Positions 18,438 through 26,840 of a stretch of 64,000 nt of DNA are shown here, one piece after another; position 1 is the first letter of the stretch; each line of letters opens with the position of its first letter. Source of the DNA: Paenibacillus endophyticus (GTDB taxonomy: Bacteria; Bacillota; Bacilli; Paenibacillales; Paenibacillaceae); assembly GCF_014192395.1 (NCBI RefSeq), contig NZ_JACHXW010000013.1, positions 123,937 to 187,936 of the forward strand, given 5' to 3'. A model generated the notes under the pieces. It saw only the letters and a list, made by a program, of their open reading frames with translations. It ran no database searches and was not told the origin of the DNA. The translations under genes and the position numbers were made by a program.

Positions 18438-19142
18438 TTACTGCTCTTCTTTATTTGAGACGATGTCCAATAAATGCTGTAAACTGGCGATCCCCCGCAC
18501 TTGCTCAACCAATGCATAATCAATGTATTGAAGAGATTTAAGAGCAATTTCCTTAGCCTGAGCAACATTATGGTTATCAAGCTCCGCTACAACTTCACGA
18601 ACCGTATCCAAGGAATACACGACTCTTTGAACCGTCCGGATAATAAGCACTTTGCGGATATCTGAAGGGCCATAGATCCGGAATCCGCTCTCATGCTGAC
18701 GTTGGGGCTTAATTAACCCTTCCTTCTCCCAATGCCGAATCGTGGATGCAGATACATTCGCTTCTTCAGCTACCTCACCAATCGTAAACGAGTGGTTTTT
18801 GCGGTACTTTGGAAGATCATTCAGTTCTTTCAAATCGAGCATATCCACTGTTTTTTGCACGATTTCTTTTTCCGCATTCAATCTGACTTGTGCCTTGTTA
18901 ATTAACCATAAAGCATCCAGCTTTTCCCCACGAATGATGCGCGGCATCACCTCTCGAATCAATTCCATTCCAAAACCGGTATACATCGCTCGTATACATT
19001 GGAAATAAGCCTCATGCTCTCTTGTATAAAGGCGGTACCCATTTGCTGCTCTCTCGACATGAGGAACAAGCCCCCAAGCTTCATAATGCCTCAATGCGCT
19101 TGTGCTTATATTTAATTTTTTTGCTATTTCAATGCCTTTCAT
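18438..19142 (-). CDS. Regulator with two tandem MerR-type DNA-binding domains
   Basis: About 234 residues. The first MerR helix-turn-helix with wing is at residues 1-40 (IEIAKKLNISTSALRHYEAW, GLVPHVERAANGYRLYT). A second complete MerR domain follows at about residues 120-165 (FTIGEVAEEANVSASTIRHW, EKEGLIKP, GFRIYGPSDIRKV). Normal MerR proteins carry one and dimerise through a C-terminal coiled coil. The start at 19142 is supported by GGGGATC 6 bases upstream. It lies upstream of the MFS pump and diverges from the VOC gene at 19307. No known drug- or metal-binding cysteines are present. Confidence 0.85.
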   Translation of the reverse strand: MKGIEIAKKLNISTSALRHYEAWGLVPHVERAANGYRLYTREHEAYFQCIRAMYTGFGMELIREVMPRIIRGEKLDALWLINKAQVRLNAEKEIVQKTVDMLDLKELNDLPKYRKNHSFTIGEVAEEANVSASTIRHWEKEGLIKPQRQHESGFRIYGPSDIRKVLIIRTVQRVVYSLDTVREVVAELDNHNVAQAKEIALKSLQYIDYALVEQVRGIASLQHLLDIVSNKEEQ

Positions 19143-19245
19143 CTGATCCCCTAGTCTAACCCTGTCATTTAACATTAAAACACACGACGGGTTTGTTCCT
19201 TTTCATCATTCTAACATATGAATATGCGTCAATAAACCTTATCAT

Positions 19246-19276
19246 TTGCATGAATGTGTTACGCTTGATGCATAGT
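19246..19276 (+). promoter_or_regulatory. Possible MerR-type promoter with long spacer
   Basis: TTGCAT (19246-19251) and CATAGT (19271-19276) are separated by 19 bases, the stretched spacing activated by MerR regulators. The -10 is weak, so the call is tentative. Confidence 0.35.
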
Positions 19277-19306
19277 TAATATTCAAGAAAGACGAGGTGG
19301 CTACTT

Positions 19307-20026
19307 ATGCTTAGAATCAAACCGATTTTACCATGTCCATCCATAAAGGAACAGGTTTCCTTTTATGAGAGCTTGGGTTTCAAAACGATTCAGATTTATA
19401 CTCGACCACATCCATATGCAGTTGTTCGCTATGACTCGCTAGAGCTGCATTTTTATGTAAACAAACGTTTATTGCCTCATGAAAACCCCCAGATGTGCTA
19501 TATCGAGGTTGACGATGTTAACCAGATCCATGAGGCCTTTACTACCGGACTGAAACGGGATACCGGGAAAATTCCTCGTACAGGCATACCGCGAATTTCA
19601 AAGATAAAGCATCTGGCAGAGGACCGAAGATTTATGATGACAGATTTAGGCGGGAATACGTTTTATATCGGAACACCGAATACCGCTTACTCCGATCCTA
19701 CTTTTTATAGATCCATTGAGAGCGTGGCGTATGCCAATCATTTCGAAACCCTATACGATTTAATGTATTCAAAAGAGGATATCCATGCAGCGTTTACTAT
19801 GTGGCGGAAATTCTTTCCTGCAGACGATATAAATGCGATGCATGCTGGAGATTTGGATCTAGCGAAGATATTGCTGGTTGCTTTGGATATCCATATCCAA
19901 CGAGATAAAACAGGGAGCCACAGCATCAACGATAAACTTAAAGAGCTATTAAGCTCTCACGACACTGAAACTCCCGATTGGAGCAGAGTCTTGCAACAAT
20001 ATAACGACATGATGAGCGTTGAATAA
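19307..20026 (+). CDS. VOC (glyoxalase/bleomycin-resistance) superfamily protein with C-terminal helical domain
   Basis: 239 residues. The first ~125 residues follow a VOC beta-alpha-beta fold (LPCPSIKEQVSFYESLGFK..., VRYDSLELHFYVN, ..MMTDLGGNTFYIG). The remaining ~110 residues are helical and not recognised. Such proteins bind and shield small toxic molecules or act as metal-dependent enzymes. It faces the double-MerR gene and may be part of the same response as the MFS pump. GACGAGGTGG ribosome site before ATG. Confidence 0.75.
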   Translation: MLRIKPILPCPSIKEQVSFYESLGFKTIQIYTRPHPYAVVRYDSLELHFYVNKRLLPHENPQMCYIEVDDVNQIHEAFTTGLKRDTGKIPRTGIPRISKIKHLAEDRRFMMTDLGGNTFYIGTPNTAYSDPTFYRSIESVAYANHFETLYDLMYSKEDIHAAFTMWRKFFPADDINAMHAGDLDLAKILLVALDIHIQRDKTGSHSINDKLKELLSSHDTETPDWSRVLQQYNDMMSVE

Positions 20027-20104
20027 AAAATACACTTCCATTCAGGCCAAGAGCACAACGCTTCACGAGCGATGTACGCTTGGCCTGAGCCTGCTGAGCC
20101 CAGC

Positions 20105-21028
20105 CTAATCAATCATCCGTTTAATCTCGTCCACGATCAAGCCTGGCTCGGTGTACATGACCATATGCCCGGAATTCGGAGCTTCTACCAATCGGCCCGC
20201 TAGTGCGGTCGCCGTCTGCCGATGGGCTTCGTGAAGCGCCGGGCGAAATTTCTGTTCCATTCGCGATACATGGGTACCAGAGATGACAGACACCTGAGTG
20301 ACTGCAAGCTTCAACGGATGTTCGCGAAGCGCCCTTAAGTCCTTAAGGAAAGGTGTTCCTTCCGCTACCATCGTTCTAGCCGCCTGCAGCGTGAAATCCT
20401 CTCGGTGATGCTCCTTATAGACATCGGCAGGCAGCGCCTTGCCGGGCTTGCTTCCCATCAGCCGATAGAGGCCGACTCTGGCGAGTATCGGAATGAGCTT
20501 ATTCATTCTTGCGTAATGCCTAACGGATGATTCCTCGAAATACAGTCCGCAATGCTCGTCCGTCTGATCAACCAGAACAAGCCCGCGTATACGCGCGGGC
20601 TCCATCGCTGCTGCCGTGCGAATGATTGGTCCGCCCCAGCTATGCCCGACGAGGACAAACGGACCTTTGCCAAGCTGGTTCAATAAGAAAATCAAGTCAT
20701 CAGCCATTCTGGCTAGCCTCCTTGGCTCCCGGTCCGGGTCACTCCTTCCGATACCCGCCCGGTCGTAGACGTCGGCGCGCGCATGCTTGGCAACAAGCGG
20801 CTGCACAAGTCCCCAAGCACAGCGGGACGAGCCCATGCCCGATTCGAATACGACGGTCAGCTTGCCTGCGCCTTTCTCCATATAATGCAGCTTGCGCCCG
20901 TCTGCGGTCTGAATATAATGACTATTTCCTAATCTATGAGTACTCGTGTCCAGCATCATGGTTTCCCGCCCATCCATTATGAGTTGCTTGCTACTTGTAT
21001 TCCCTGGCCTAGAATCTTCTCTTTTCAC
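20105..21028 (-). CDS. Alpha/beta-fold hydrolase
   Basis: About 300 residues with an alpha/beta-hydrolase layout: HYMEKGAGKLTVVFESGMGS (oxyanion-hole region), nucleophile Ser in the elbow GHSWGG, and a C-terminal catalytic His in NSGHMVMYTEP. The Asp is probably in the VISGTHVSR region or just before. Substrate not predictable. The start is uncertain: GTG at 21028 has only a weak ribosome site, and internal ATGs near 20972 and 20954 are possible. No signal peptide. Confidence 0.8.
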   Translation of the reverse strand: MKREDSRPGNTSSKQLIMDGRETMMLDTSTHRLGNSHYIQTADGRKLHYMEKGAGKLTVVFESGMGSSRCAWGLVQPLVAKHARADVYDRAGIGRSDPDREPRRLARMADDLIFLLNQLGKGPFVLVGHSWGGPIIRTAAAMEPARIRGLVLVDQTDEHCGLYFEESSVRHYARMNKLIPILARVGLYRLMGSKPGKALPADVYKEHHREDFTLQAARTMVAEGTPFLKDLRALREHPLKLAVTQVSVISGTHVSRMEQKFRPALHEAHRQTATALAGRLVEAPNSGHMVMYTEPGLIVDEIKRMID

Positions 21029-21085
21029 CTGCCACTTATCAGGAATAATGGATCAGGAATAATGGATACCTCCTGAACGCCTCTA

Positions 21086-21505
21086 TCATAAGCCCAGCAT
21101 GGGCAGATGTTTTCGGGAATGGTAAGTGAGAGAAAATAAGATGCATTGTTTTAATTCATCTACTGGTATTTCATCGTTATCATTGAACACAATCGCCCGA
21201 TTGCCTTCATAGTTGAATTTCTCTCTAAATAGCTCTTTGAATGTGTCAACCAGCTTTGTGTTGCAGTTAAAATACATGGCATACTGCTGCGGTCTCCGTC
21301 TTTTCCAATCTATTCTAATTGTGCTTCCGCCTTTAGAGACGTAACTAGGCTCGCCCCACTTTAGTGTTTCTTCCACACGACCAATACCATTTATCTCTAA
21401 TGCCGTTTCCAAAATTATTTGGCGCAGAAACAACAATTTCTTCTGCATGTTTGCGGGATATTGTTCGAACACAGCTGCTACCTTCATGTTTTCAATCGTA
21501 CCCAT
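21086..21505 (-). CDS. DUF1801 family protein
   Basis: 139 residues from the ATG at 21505, which follows AAGGAGAGG. The sequence (LLFLRQIILETA..., EETLKWGEPSYV) matches DUF1801/YdhG-type small proteins of unknown biochemical function. Stands alone between two minus-strand genes. Confidence 0.75.
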   Translation of the reverse strand: MGTIENMKVAAVFEQYPANMQKKLLFLRQIILETALEINGIGRVEETLKWGEPSYVSKGGSTIRIDWKRRRPQQYAMYFNCNTKLVDTFKELFREKFNYEGNRAIVFNDNDEIPVDELKQCILFSLTYHSRKHLPMLGL

Positions 21506-21595
21506 GCATTCATTCCTCTCCTTCATTCTAGCGACAAAGCAACAATTGTAAGGGTAGAAACGCATTCCCTTATTGTTCGTACGGTGGGGCTAAAG

Positions 21596-21985
21596 TCAGA
21601 ACTGATCCGTTATGTCTGTCCAGCCTGTCCAGTCGGGCAGTTTCTGCAAGCCCCAGTACTCGAGAAACATCGTAATGACTGCGCCTATATCCGTTGTTGA
21701 ATAGCTGTAATGCTTGAACGATCCGTCCGGATTGTCCAGTCGCAGCTCGACGTTAATGCCGTTCACGGCATCCCTTAACGGGAATGCCTGCATATAGCTG
21801 CTCCCCTCTATCGATAGGCTTGGATCCATGACGATAAAATCATCGGGGTCGGTATCGAATCCTTGAATAATATCTATAATAAGCGACGCCTCTAATGCAT
21901 CATTCTGATAAGTAACCCCTTGAGTCGTAATGGTGTAAGTCATGTCGCTGCTGCCAGCAAAGTTCAAGTGCGCCGATTCATTCAT
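21596..21985 (-). CDS. Hypothetical acidic protein, 129 residues
   Basis: Not recognised. The product is acidic, has no membrane segment, cysteine or signal peptide, and reads as a mixed alpha/beta soluble protein (MTYTITTQGVTYQNDALEAS). An excellent ribosome site AAGGAGGAAGAACG before ATG supports that it is expressed. Confidence 0.65.
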   Translation of the reverse strand: MNESAHLNFAGSSDMTYTITTQGVTYQNDALEASLIIDIIQGFDTDPDDFIVMDPSLSIEGSSYMQAFPLRDAVNGINVELRLDNPDGSFKHYSYSTTDIGAVITMFLEYWGLQKLPDWTGWTDITDQF

Positions 21986-22080
21986 CGTTCTTCCTCCTTG
22001 ACTGCTCTACTCTATGACTTTAGCTTTCTCCCTACTATTATAACCCTAAATAGTGGAACATCCTCGTTTGAATGAGCTAT

Positions 22081-22332
22081 CTATTTGAATAACATGTATT
22101 CCGGTTTATGAGTCGTAATCCGCTCCGTTATGGACACGAGCACAAGTCCAATTGCCAAAATAACGGCCCATGCAGCAAAGGAAGGCCAACCTTCCGGCAG
22201 CAAGCCAAGGAATAGATACGATAGCGGTTTACCGAAAATCGCTCGAATCAACGGCTGCAGCACCGCAGCAAGACCGACGAGACTCAGGATAATTCCTAAT
22301 ACGTGCAGCCAATCATTTTGAACCTTCTTCAT
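22081..22332 (-). CDS. Small two-helix membrane protein co-transcribed with TetR gene
   Basis: 83 residues with two membrane helices (VLGIILSLVGLAAVLQPLI and FAAWAVILAIGLVLVSI). Its ATG overlaps the stop of the TetR gene, so the two form a coupled operon, and the membrane protein is the likely regulated effector. Family not recognised. Confidence 0.7.
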   Translation of the reverse strand: MKKVQNDWLHVLGIILSLVGLAAVLQPLIRAIFGKPLSYLFLGLLPEGWPSFAAWAVILAIGLVLVSITERITTHKPEYMLFK

Positions 22333-22910
22333 TATTCATCTCTCCTTGTCGCAATCGCAAATACGCTGATCGTCTCTTGAATGGCGCCTTCATAATCTTC
22401 GATTTCATTTATTGCGATCCGTCCGCTTAATGTATCGATAACGCTTCTGACGAACATGGCCATCATTTCGGGAGAAAATGGCCTGAAGCTTTTTTCTTCC
22501 ATTTGCCCATATTGAAAAATTTCGATGAGCGGTTGGCAAATGAGGTTATCCTTATCGGAGAAAGTCAAACGGCCGTTCTTGTCTCTATGGTTAGCGATAA
22601 TATTCATTATGGCCAAGGTCCGTATTCGATTTTCTGCCACATAACGTATATTCGCGCTAATGTAGGACTCCAATGCTTCAGGTGCCGTTTTATCGATGGT
22701 CATATGAATAGCCATATATTCCGCCGCATGGCGAAAATAGGACTCTACAAGTTCAAATAGAATAAGATCTTTTTTGGAAAAATGATACGTTACTACCCCT
22801 TTGCTTATTTTCAGATGCTCTGCAATCGCGCCTAGTGAAAATGTAGCATAGCCGTATTTAGCCATTAGTTCCTCTGAGGCCAGCAGTATTTTCTCTCGCG
22901 TATCCTTCAT
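22332..22910 (-). CDS. TetR/AcrR-family regulator
   Basis: 192 residues. N-terminal domain REKILLASEELMAKYGYATF followed by LGAIAEHLKISKGVVTYHFS is a standard TetR helix-turn-helix. The C-terminal ligand domain is generic. It is followed without gap by the small membrane protein. Two similar ~20-bp sites upstream (22965-22984, 22997-23016) are the likely operators. Confidence 0.9.
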   Translation of the reverse strand: MKDTREKILLASEELMAKYGYATFSLGAIAEHLKISKGVVTYHFSKKDLILFELVESYFRHAAEYMAIHMTIDKTAPEALESYISANIRYVAENRIRTLAIMNIIANHRDKNGRLTFSDKDNLICQPLIEIFQYGQMEEKSFRPFSPEMMAMFVRSVIDTLSGRIAINEIEDYEGAIQETISVFAIATRRDE

Positions 22911-22964
22911 GCGCTTTCACCTTCTCTTTCGATCTGCGGATGATCGTTATCCACCCGCATTCAT

Positions 22965-23016
22965 TTTAGTACGATCGAGCTAAATTAACGAGCATTTTTA
23001 GAACGATCATACTAAA
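22965..23016 (-). promoter_or_regulatory. Twin operator sites upstream of TetR gene
   Basis: Two copies of TTTAG-N-ACGATC-N3-CTAAA (22965-22984 and 22997-23016), each partly palindromic and spaced 32 bp start to start, about three helical turns. They lie 55-106 bases before the TetR start. Confidence 0.65.
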
Positions 23017-23047
23017 TGTTCAAAATATAACCTCATTTAATTTGCGG

Positions 23048-23078
23048 TTGACTTAAACCATGGTTTAAGTCGTATGCT
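23048..23078 (+). promoter_or_regulatory. MerR-type promoter with 19-bp spacer and palindromic operator
   Basis: TTGACT (23048-23053) and TATGCT (23073-23078) are 19 bp apart. A perfect 22-bp palindrome centred on CCATGG (23050-23071) fills the spacer. This is the classic geometry where a MerR dimer untwists DNA, and the MerR gene is immediately downstream. Confidence 0.85.
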
Positions 23079-23118
23079 ATTCCTGTCGGTATGACATATA
23101 AAATTTGGAGGCCTCCAG

Positions 23119-23535
23119 ATGAAGTATTGTTCCATTAGCGAAGTATCAGCCAAATTCAATATTCCAGAATCAACGTTGCGTTATTATGAAAAAAAAGGAT
23201 TACTGCCACTAATAGAGCGTGATGAGGCTGGAAGGCGATTATTTTCAGAAAATCAAATGACACTCCTTGAAATCATTATTTATTTAAAAAACACGCATAT
23301 GCCAGTAAAAGGTATCCAACAATATGTTAATTGGGTTGTAGAGGGAGACAGCACTACTGAACGACGACTGGAAATGATGAAAAATCACAAGCAAGCCGTT
23401 CTAGCTGAAATTTCCCTAATGAAAGTTGCCTTAAAGGCAATTGACGTGAAAATTACGCGATATAAGAATCGTATGATAAGCATGAATAATGAGATGAAAG
23501 ATCAATTAATAAAAAATGGAGAAGAGGAAGTCTAA
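23119..23535 (+). CDS. MerR-family transcriptional regulator
   Basis: 138 residues: N-terminal MerR helix-turn-helix (ISEVSAKFNIPESTLRYYEK), wing (KGLLPLIERDEAGRRLF) and a long helical coiled-coil dimerisation region. No cysteine ligands for metals. TTTGGAGGCC ribosome site. Its stop overlaps the SDR gene start by one base (TAATGG), so both genes are translated from the promoter with the 19-bp spacer, and the regulator controls its own operon. Confidence 0.9.
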   Translation: MKYCSISEVSAKFNIPESTLRYYEKKGLLPLIERDEAGRRLFSENQMTLLEIIIYLKNTHMPVKGIQQYVNWVVEGDSTTERRLEMMKNHKQAVLAEISLMKVALKAIDVKITRYKNRMISMNNEMKDQLIKNGEEEV

Positions 23536-24296
23536 TGGAGCTTTTAGGAAATACAATCCTCATAACCGGCGGCAGTTCAGGAATAGGATTAGCTTTCGCG
23601 GAACGCTTTATAAAAGCTGGAAATACCGTCATTGTTACTGGGCGGCGTGAAGCTGTACTTCAAGAGGCGAAGGAAAAACTCCCGGGCCTTATAACTTATG
23701 TGAATGATTTGAACATTACATCTGAGCGTATACGTCTATTTGATTGGGTAACATCAAACTATCCGGAAGTAAATGTGTTAATTAACAATGCAGGAATCCA
23801 ACAACGCTTTAATATCCTAAAATCAGATGCGAAGAACGATTGGAGTTATTTCAATCATGAAATCACAACCAACATCGAAGCTCCCATTCATCTCTCGATG
23901 CTGTTTGCTCCTTTTTTGGCCACCAAAGAAAAGGCAGCTATGATAAACGTGACATCAGGATTGGCTTTTACGCCGTTTGCGATTGCTCCGATTTACTCCG
24001 CATCCAAAGCAGCGCTTCATTCATTTACAATGAGCCTAAGACATCAACTTGCTGAAACATCTGTAGAAGTCATTGAAGTTGCGCCTCCGGCAGTCAATAC
24101 GAGCTTAGGCGGAGCCGGGTTGCATGCACAAGGTGAACCGTTAGATGCCTTCACAGATGGCATTTTCAAAGGATTGGAAGAGGGAAAACAGGAGATTGGA
24201 TATGGCACTTCAGTGGATCGATTACGTATGTCCCGAGATAAAGTCGACGAATACGTAGAAAAAATGTATACGGCCACGAAAGGCTTAATTGAATAA
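23535..24296 (+). CDS. Short-chain dehydrogenase/reductase, DltE-like
   Basis: 253 residues with the classical SDR motifs: cofactor loop TGGSSGIG (about residues 10-17), NNAG (about 83-86), catalytic Ser in VTSG and YSASK (about 154-158). Overall sequence resembles DltE-type oxidoreductases of Bacilli. Soluble NAD(P)-dependent oxidoreductase; substrate unknown. Coupled to the MerR gene. Confidence 0.9.
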   Translation: MELLGNTILITGGSSGIGLAFAERFIKAGNTVIVTGRREAVLQEAKEKLPGLITYVNDLNITSERIRLFDWVTSNYPEVNVLINNAGIQQRFNILKSDAKNDWSYFNHEITTNIEAPIHLSMLFAPFLATKEKAAMINVTSGLAFTPFAIAPIYSASKAALHSFTMSLRHQLAETSVEVIEVAPPAVNTSLGGAGLHAQGEPLDAFTDGIFKGLEEGKQEIGYGTSVDRLRMSRDKVDEYVEKMYTATKGLIE

Positions 24297-24309
24297 CCTG
24301 CCAAGCGCA

Positions 24310-24350
24310 AAAAGACTGTTCAAAAGCGATTAGCTTTTGAACAGTCTCTT
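24310..24350 (+). terminator. Terminator after SDR gene
   Basis: Perfect 15-bp stem AGACTGTTCAAAAGC / GCTTTTGAACAGTCT (24313-24327, 24333-24347). It may serve the convergent SLH gene as well. Confidence 0.85.
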
Positions 24351-24377
24351 GTTGGGCTCGCTATTTGGTTTATCTAC

Positions 24378-26462
24378 CTATTGAGGACCATCTACGATTC
24401 TCCCCGTATTTACAGTGATGCTTGCTGGTACAATATAATTGCCTGCATCATCCCCGGAAAGGGTATAAACGATTTTCACCTGTTTATTGGTTCCTATTTC
24501 TGCATTATTGTAAGTGGCTGCCGCATGCACAGTGACATCATCGCCTTCAACAACGCCAATTAATGTGCCTGGTGTTAGGACTGCTGTTGCCGTTCCGTCA
24601 TAAACCTTGGTTGGCAGTACCGGCGGTGCAATTGTGAGTTGTTTTGCAATGATTGCTCCTGTATTTACTGTAATAGGTTCTGGAGCCAAGTAATTATTAA
24701 AATCAGCTCCCCGGATTACGTACGATACAGTTATCTCCTTGTTTACTCCTACGTTCTTATCATTATAAGTGCCTGCTCCAAATACCGTTGCATCGTCTCC
24801 AGGACAAATCCCCTCTCCTTCACAAGAGCCAACTCTAGAGCCCGCCAGCACAACTGATTCCTTGGTACCGTCATACACTTTGAAATTGGTTATCAGGTCA
24901 ATGATAATACCCATATCTTGGTGAAATTGTACATATGCCAAGTAGTTCGTGTTGTCTGTAGGCGCAATATAATTGCCGCTATCCGCTCCCGACAGCGTGT
25001 AAACAATCGTTAGCGGCCTTGCATTAACGAGGTCATCATCTGTAAGGTAAAGTGCTTCCACGCTCACTGTCACGTCTTCGCCTGCAACTACTCCAAGCAA
25101 TTCGCCTGCTGATACTTCTATTACTGAATTCCTCTCTAGCGATTCGACAAGCGACAATACCGGTTCTTCGATCGATAATGGAGCCTTAGAAATGACACCT
25201 GTATTTACCGAGTAGCTTACTGGCTCAATATAATTGCCTGCATCTGCCCCGCTTAACGTATAAACTACCGTAATGGTTTTGCCTGTTCCGATTGCTGCGT
25301 CATTGTAGGTAGCTACTGCGTTAACGGTTACTGCATCATCACCAACGACACCGATTAATAAGTTTGCCGTTACAGACGCCGATGTCGTCCCATCGTACAT
25401 TTTCACCGAAGCCAGCGTCGCTGGATCCGCAGTAGTCAGCTGCTTCTTATTCATTACGATTTCATTTGAGGCTATCGATATATTGTTGGAGGAATCCACT
25501 GCGTACACCACATAACTGCCTGCTTGTAAGCCTGCTGTCGTAATCGTGGCACTAGCAGCTGCTTCCACGGATTGTTTTCTGCCTACAAATGCATCAACGG
25601 CTTGGTTTAATGCTGTCAGCGTTGCAGCCGTTGTTGCAGGGACAAGAAATAAATGCCCCTTCTCATTGCTTTTGCCATTGATGTCATCGCCATATAAGAT
25701 TTGCCCAATTGTTACCCCGGATAAAGTCGGAGCCGTTGTATCACTTCCACCGGTCGAAGGCATTGTCGGCGCAGGCGTTGAAGGAATAGTCGTTGGCGCT
25801 GGCGTCGGAGTCGTCGCTCCGTTATCCGGTGTGTTTTCCAAGGTTTCTTTTACCGTAACTGAACGGTATAACACGACCACTGCTTCAGCTCGCGTAAGAG
25901 GTTGATTAGGTTTGAAATTCGTATCATTGGCATAACCCTTTAAAATGCCGTTCGCTGCTCCCGCTTCAACCGCTGCCTTAGCCCACCAGGCGATGGAGCT
26001 TGAGTCTGTAAAAGTTGTTCCAGCATTGCCCGTTTCCGAAAGATTCAAAAGGCGATCGACGATAACGGCAGCTTCCTGCCTGCTGATTGGGTTGTTTGCA
26101 CCGAACGTCCCGTTTGCATAGCCTTTAATGTAGCCCGCTTTGATCGCTTTGGAAACCTCGGCGTATATCCAATTGGATGAAGAAACATCGCTGAAGGATA
26201 CCGTTGCTGTTTCAGTAAATCCATAGGAACGGTTAATCAAAGTAATGAATTCCGCTCTTGTAATCGTGTTACTCGGTTTGAAGCTGCCGTCTTCATAACC
26301 TTTAACATATCCTTTGTCGATCCATTCAGATACCTGACTTTCCGCCCATATCCCATGAATATCCGTTTTCGAAGCTTCTGCGGCGCCAAAAGCTGCTGGA
26401 ACCGATGGAAGCAGCATAGCTGTAATCAGTAAGGTGGATACAAGCTTTTTCGTATAATTCAT
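24378..26462 (-). CDS. S-layer homology protein with YDG repeats
   Basis: 694 residues. Signal peptide MNYTKKLVSTLLITAMLLPS..FGAAEA, then three SLH modules at about residues 40-205 (each ...G.VKGYEDGSFKPSNTITRAEF-like) that bind pyruvylated secondary cell-wall polymer. A Pro/Thr linker (TPTPAPTTIPSTPAPTMPST, about 220-240) leads to a central domain and then at least three YDG-type repeats (VKMYDGTTSASV, FKVYDGTKESVV, TKVYDGTATAVL) with GDDVTV and TYN...G.N...V.YTLSG strands. Surface-exposed structural or adhesion protein. ATG at 26462 follows GAGGAGG. It overlaps no neighbours and has a hairpin near 26620-26639 upstream. Confidence 0.92.
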   Translation of the reverse strand: MNYTKKLVSTLLITAMLLPSVPAAFGAAEASKTDIHGIWAESQVSEWIDKGYVKGYEDGSFKPSNTITRAEFITLINRSYGFTETATVSFSDVSSSNWIYAEVSKAIKAGYIKGYANGTFGANNPISRQEAAVIVDRLLNLSETGNAGTTFTDSSSIAWWAKAAVEAGAANGILKGYANDTNFKPNQPLTRAEAVVVLYRSVTVKETLENTPDNGATTPTPAPTTIPSTPAPTMPSTGGSDTTAPTLSGVTIGQILYGDDINGKSNEKGHLFLVPATTAATLTALNQAVDAFVGRKQSVEAAASATITTAGLQAGSYVVYAVDSSNNISIASNEIVMNKKQLTTADPATLASVKMYDGTTSASVTANLLIGVVGDDAVTVNAVATYNDAAIGTGKTITVVYTLSGADAGNYIEPVSYSVNTGVISKAPLSIEEPVLSLVESLERNSVIEVSAGELLGVVAGEDVTVSVEALYLTDDDLVNARPLTIVYTLSGADSGNYIAPTDNTNYLAYVQFHQDMGIIIDLITNFKVYDGTKESVVLAGSRVGSCEGEGICPGDDATVFGAGTYNDKNVGVNKEITVSYVIRGADFNNYLAPEPITVNTGAIIAKQLTIAPPVLPTKVYDGTATAVLTPGTLIGVVEGDDVTVHAAATYNNAEIGTNKQVKIVYTLSGDDAGNYIVPASITVNTGRIVDGPQ

Positions 26463-26718
26463 TGATCGAATTCCTCCTCTTTTCATTGCAAATGATAGAT
26501 TGGAACACTTTTAACTACATGATCCGATATCACAATTTGACAAATACAGTAAAAATATAATCATTTTTATCAAATTTTGTCGCTTCTTTTTACTATAAAA
26601 CAGTTCTAGCAAAAGATATATCCCCCAAATGGGGGATACATTTCATGCAGCTTCCTTTTAACTCTATTCTCATGTGCAAGACTTATCCGGCCTCACTTAT
26701 GAGGTTGCGCTGAAAACA
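26463..26718. other. Intergenic region upstream of SLH/YDG gene
   Basis: Contains the minus-strand SLH gene promoter region, A/T-rich, and a hairpin TATCCCCC / GGGGGATA at 26620-26639 that could be a transcript start structure or attenuator. No gene. Confidence 0.5.
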
Positions 26719-26719
26719 T

Positions 26720-26774
26720 AAAAAACCGTTTCTTGGCAAATGGAATTACCCATTCACGAAAGAAACGGTTTTGT
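26720..26774 (-). terminator. Terminator of the arabinose operon
   Basis: Arms AAAACCGTTTCTT (26722-26734) and AAGAAACGGTTTT (26760-26772), perfect 13 bp. On the minus strand it runs into a T tract. Located about 70 bases after araA. Confidence 0.85.
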
Positions 26775-26840
26775 ACATTTGGCTCATGAAAGCGGCCGTG
26801 CAATGGTTGCGAGTCCGCTTTCCTTCACCTTAATAAGGAA

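Noticed and set aside
21041..21070. Tandem 14-base repeat AGGAATAATGGATC upstream of the hydrolase
   Set aside because: Too short and AT-rich to be called an operator; probably a simple duplication.
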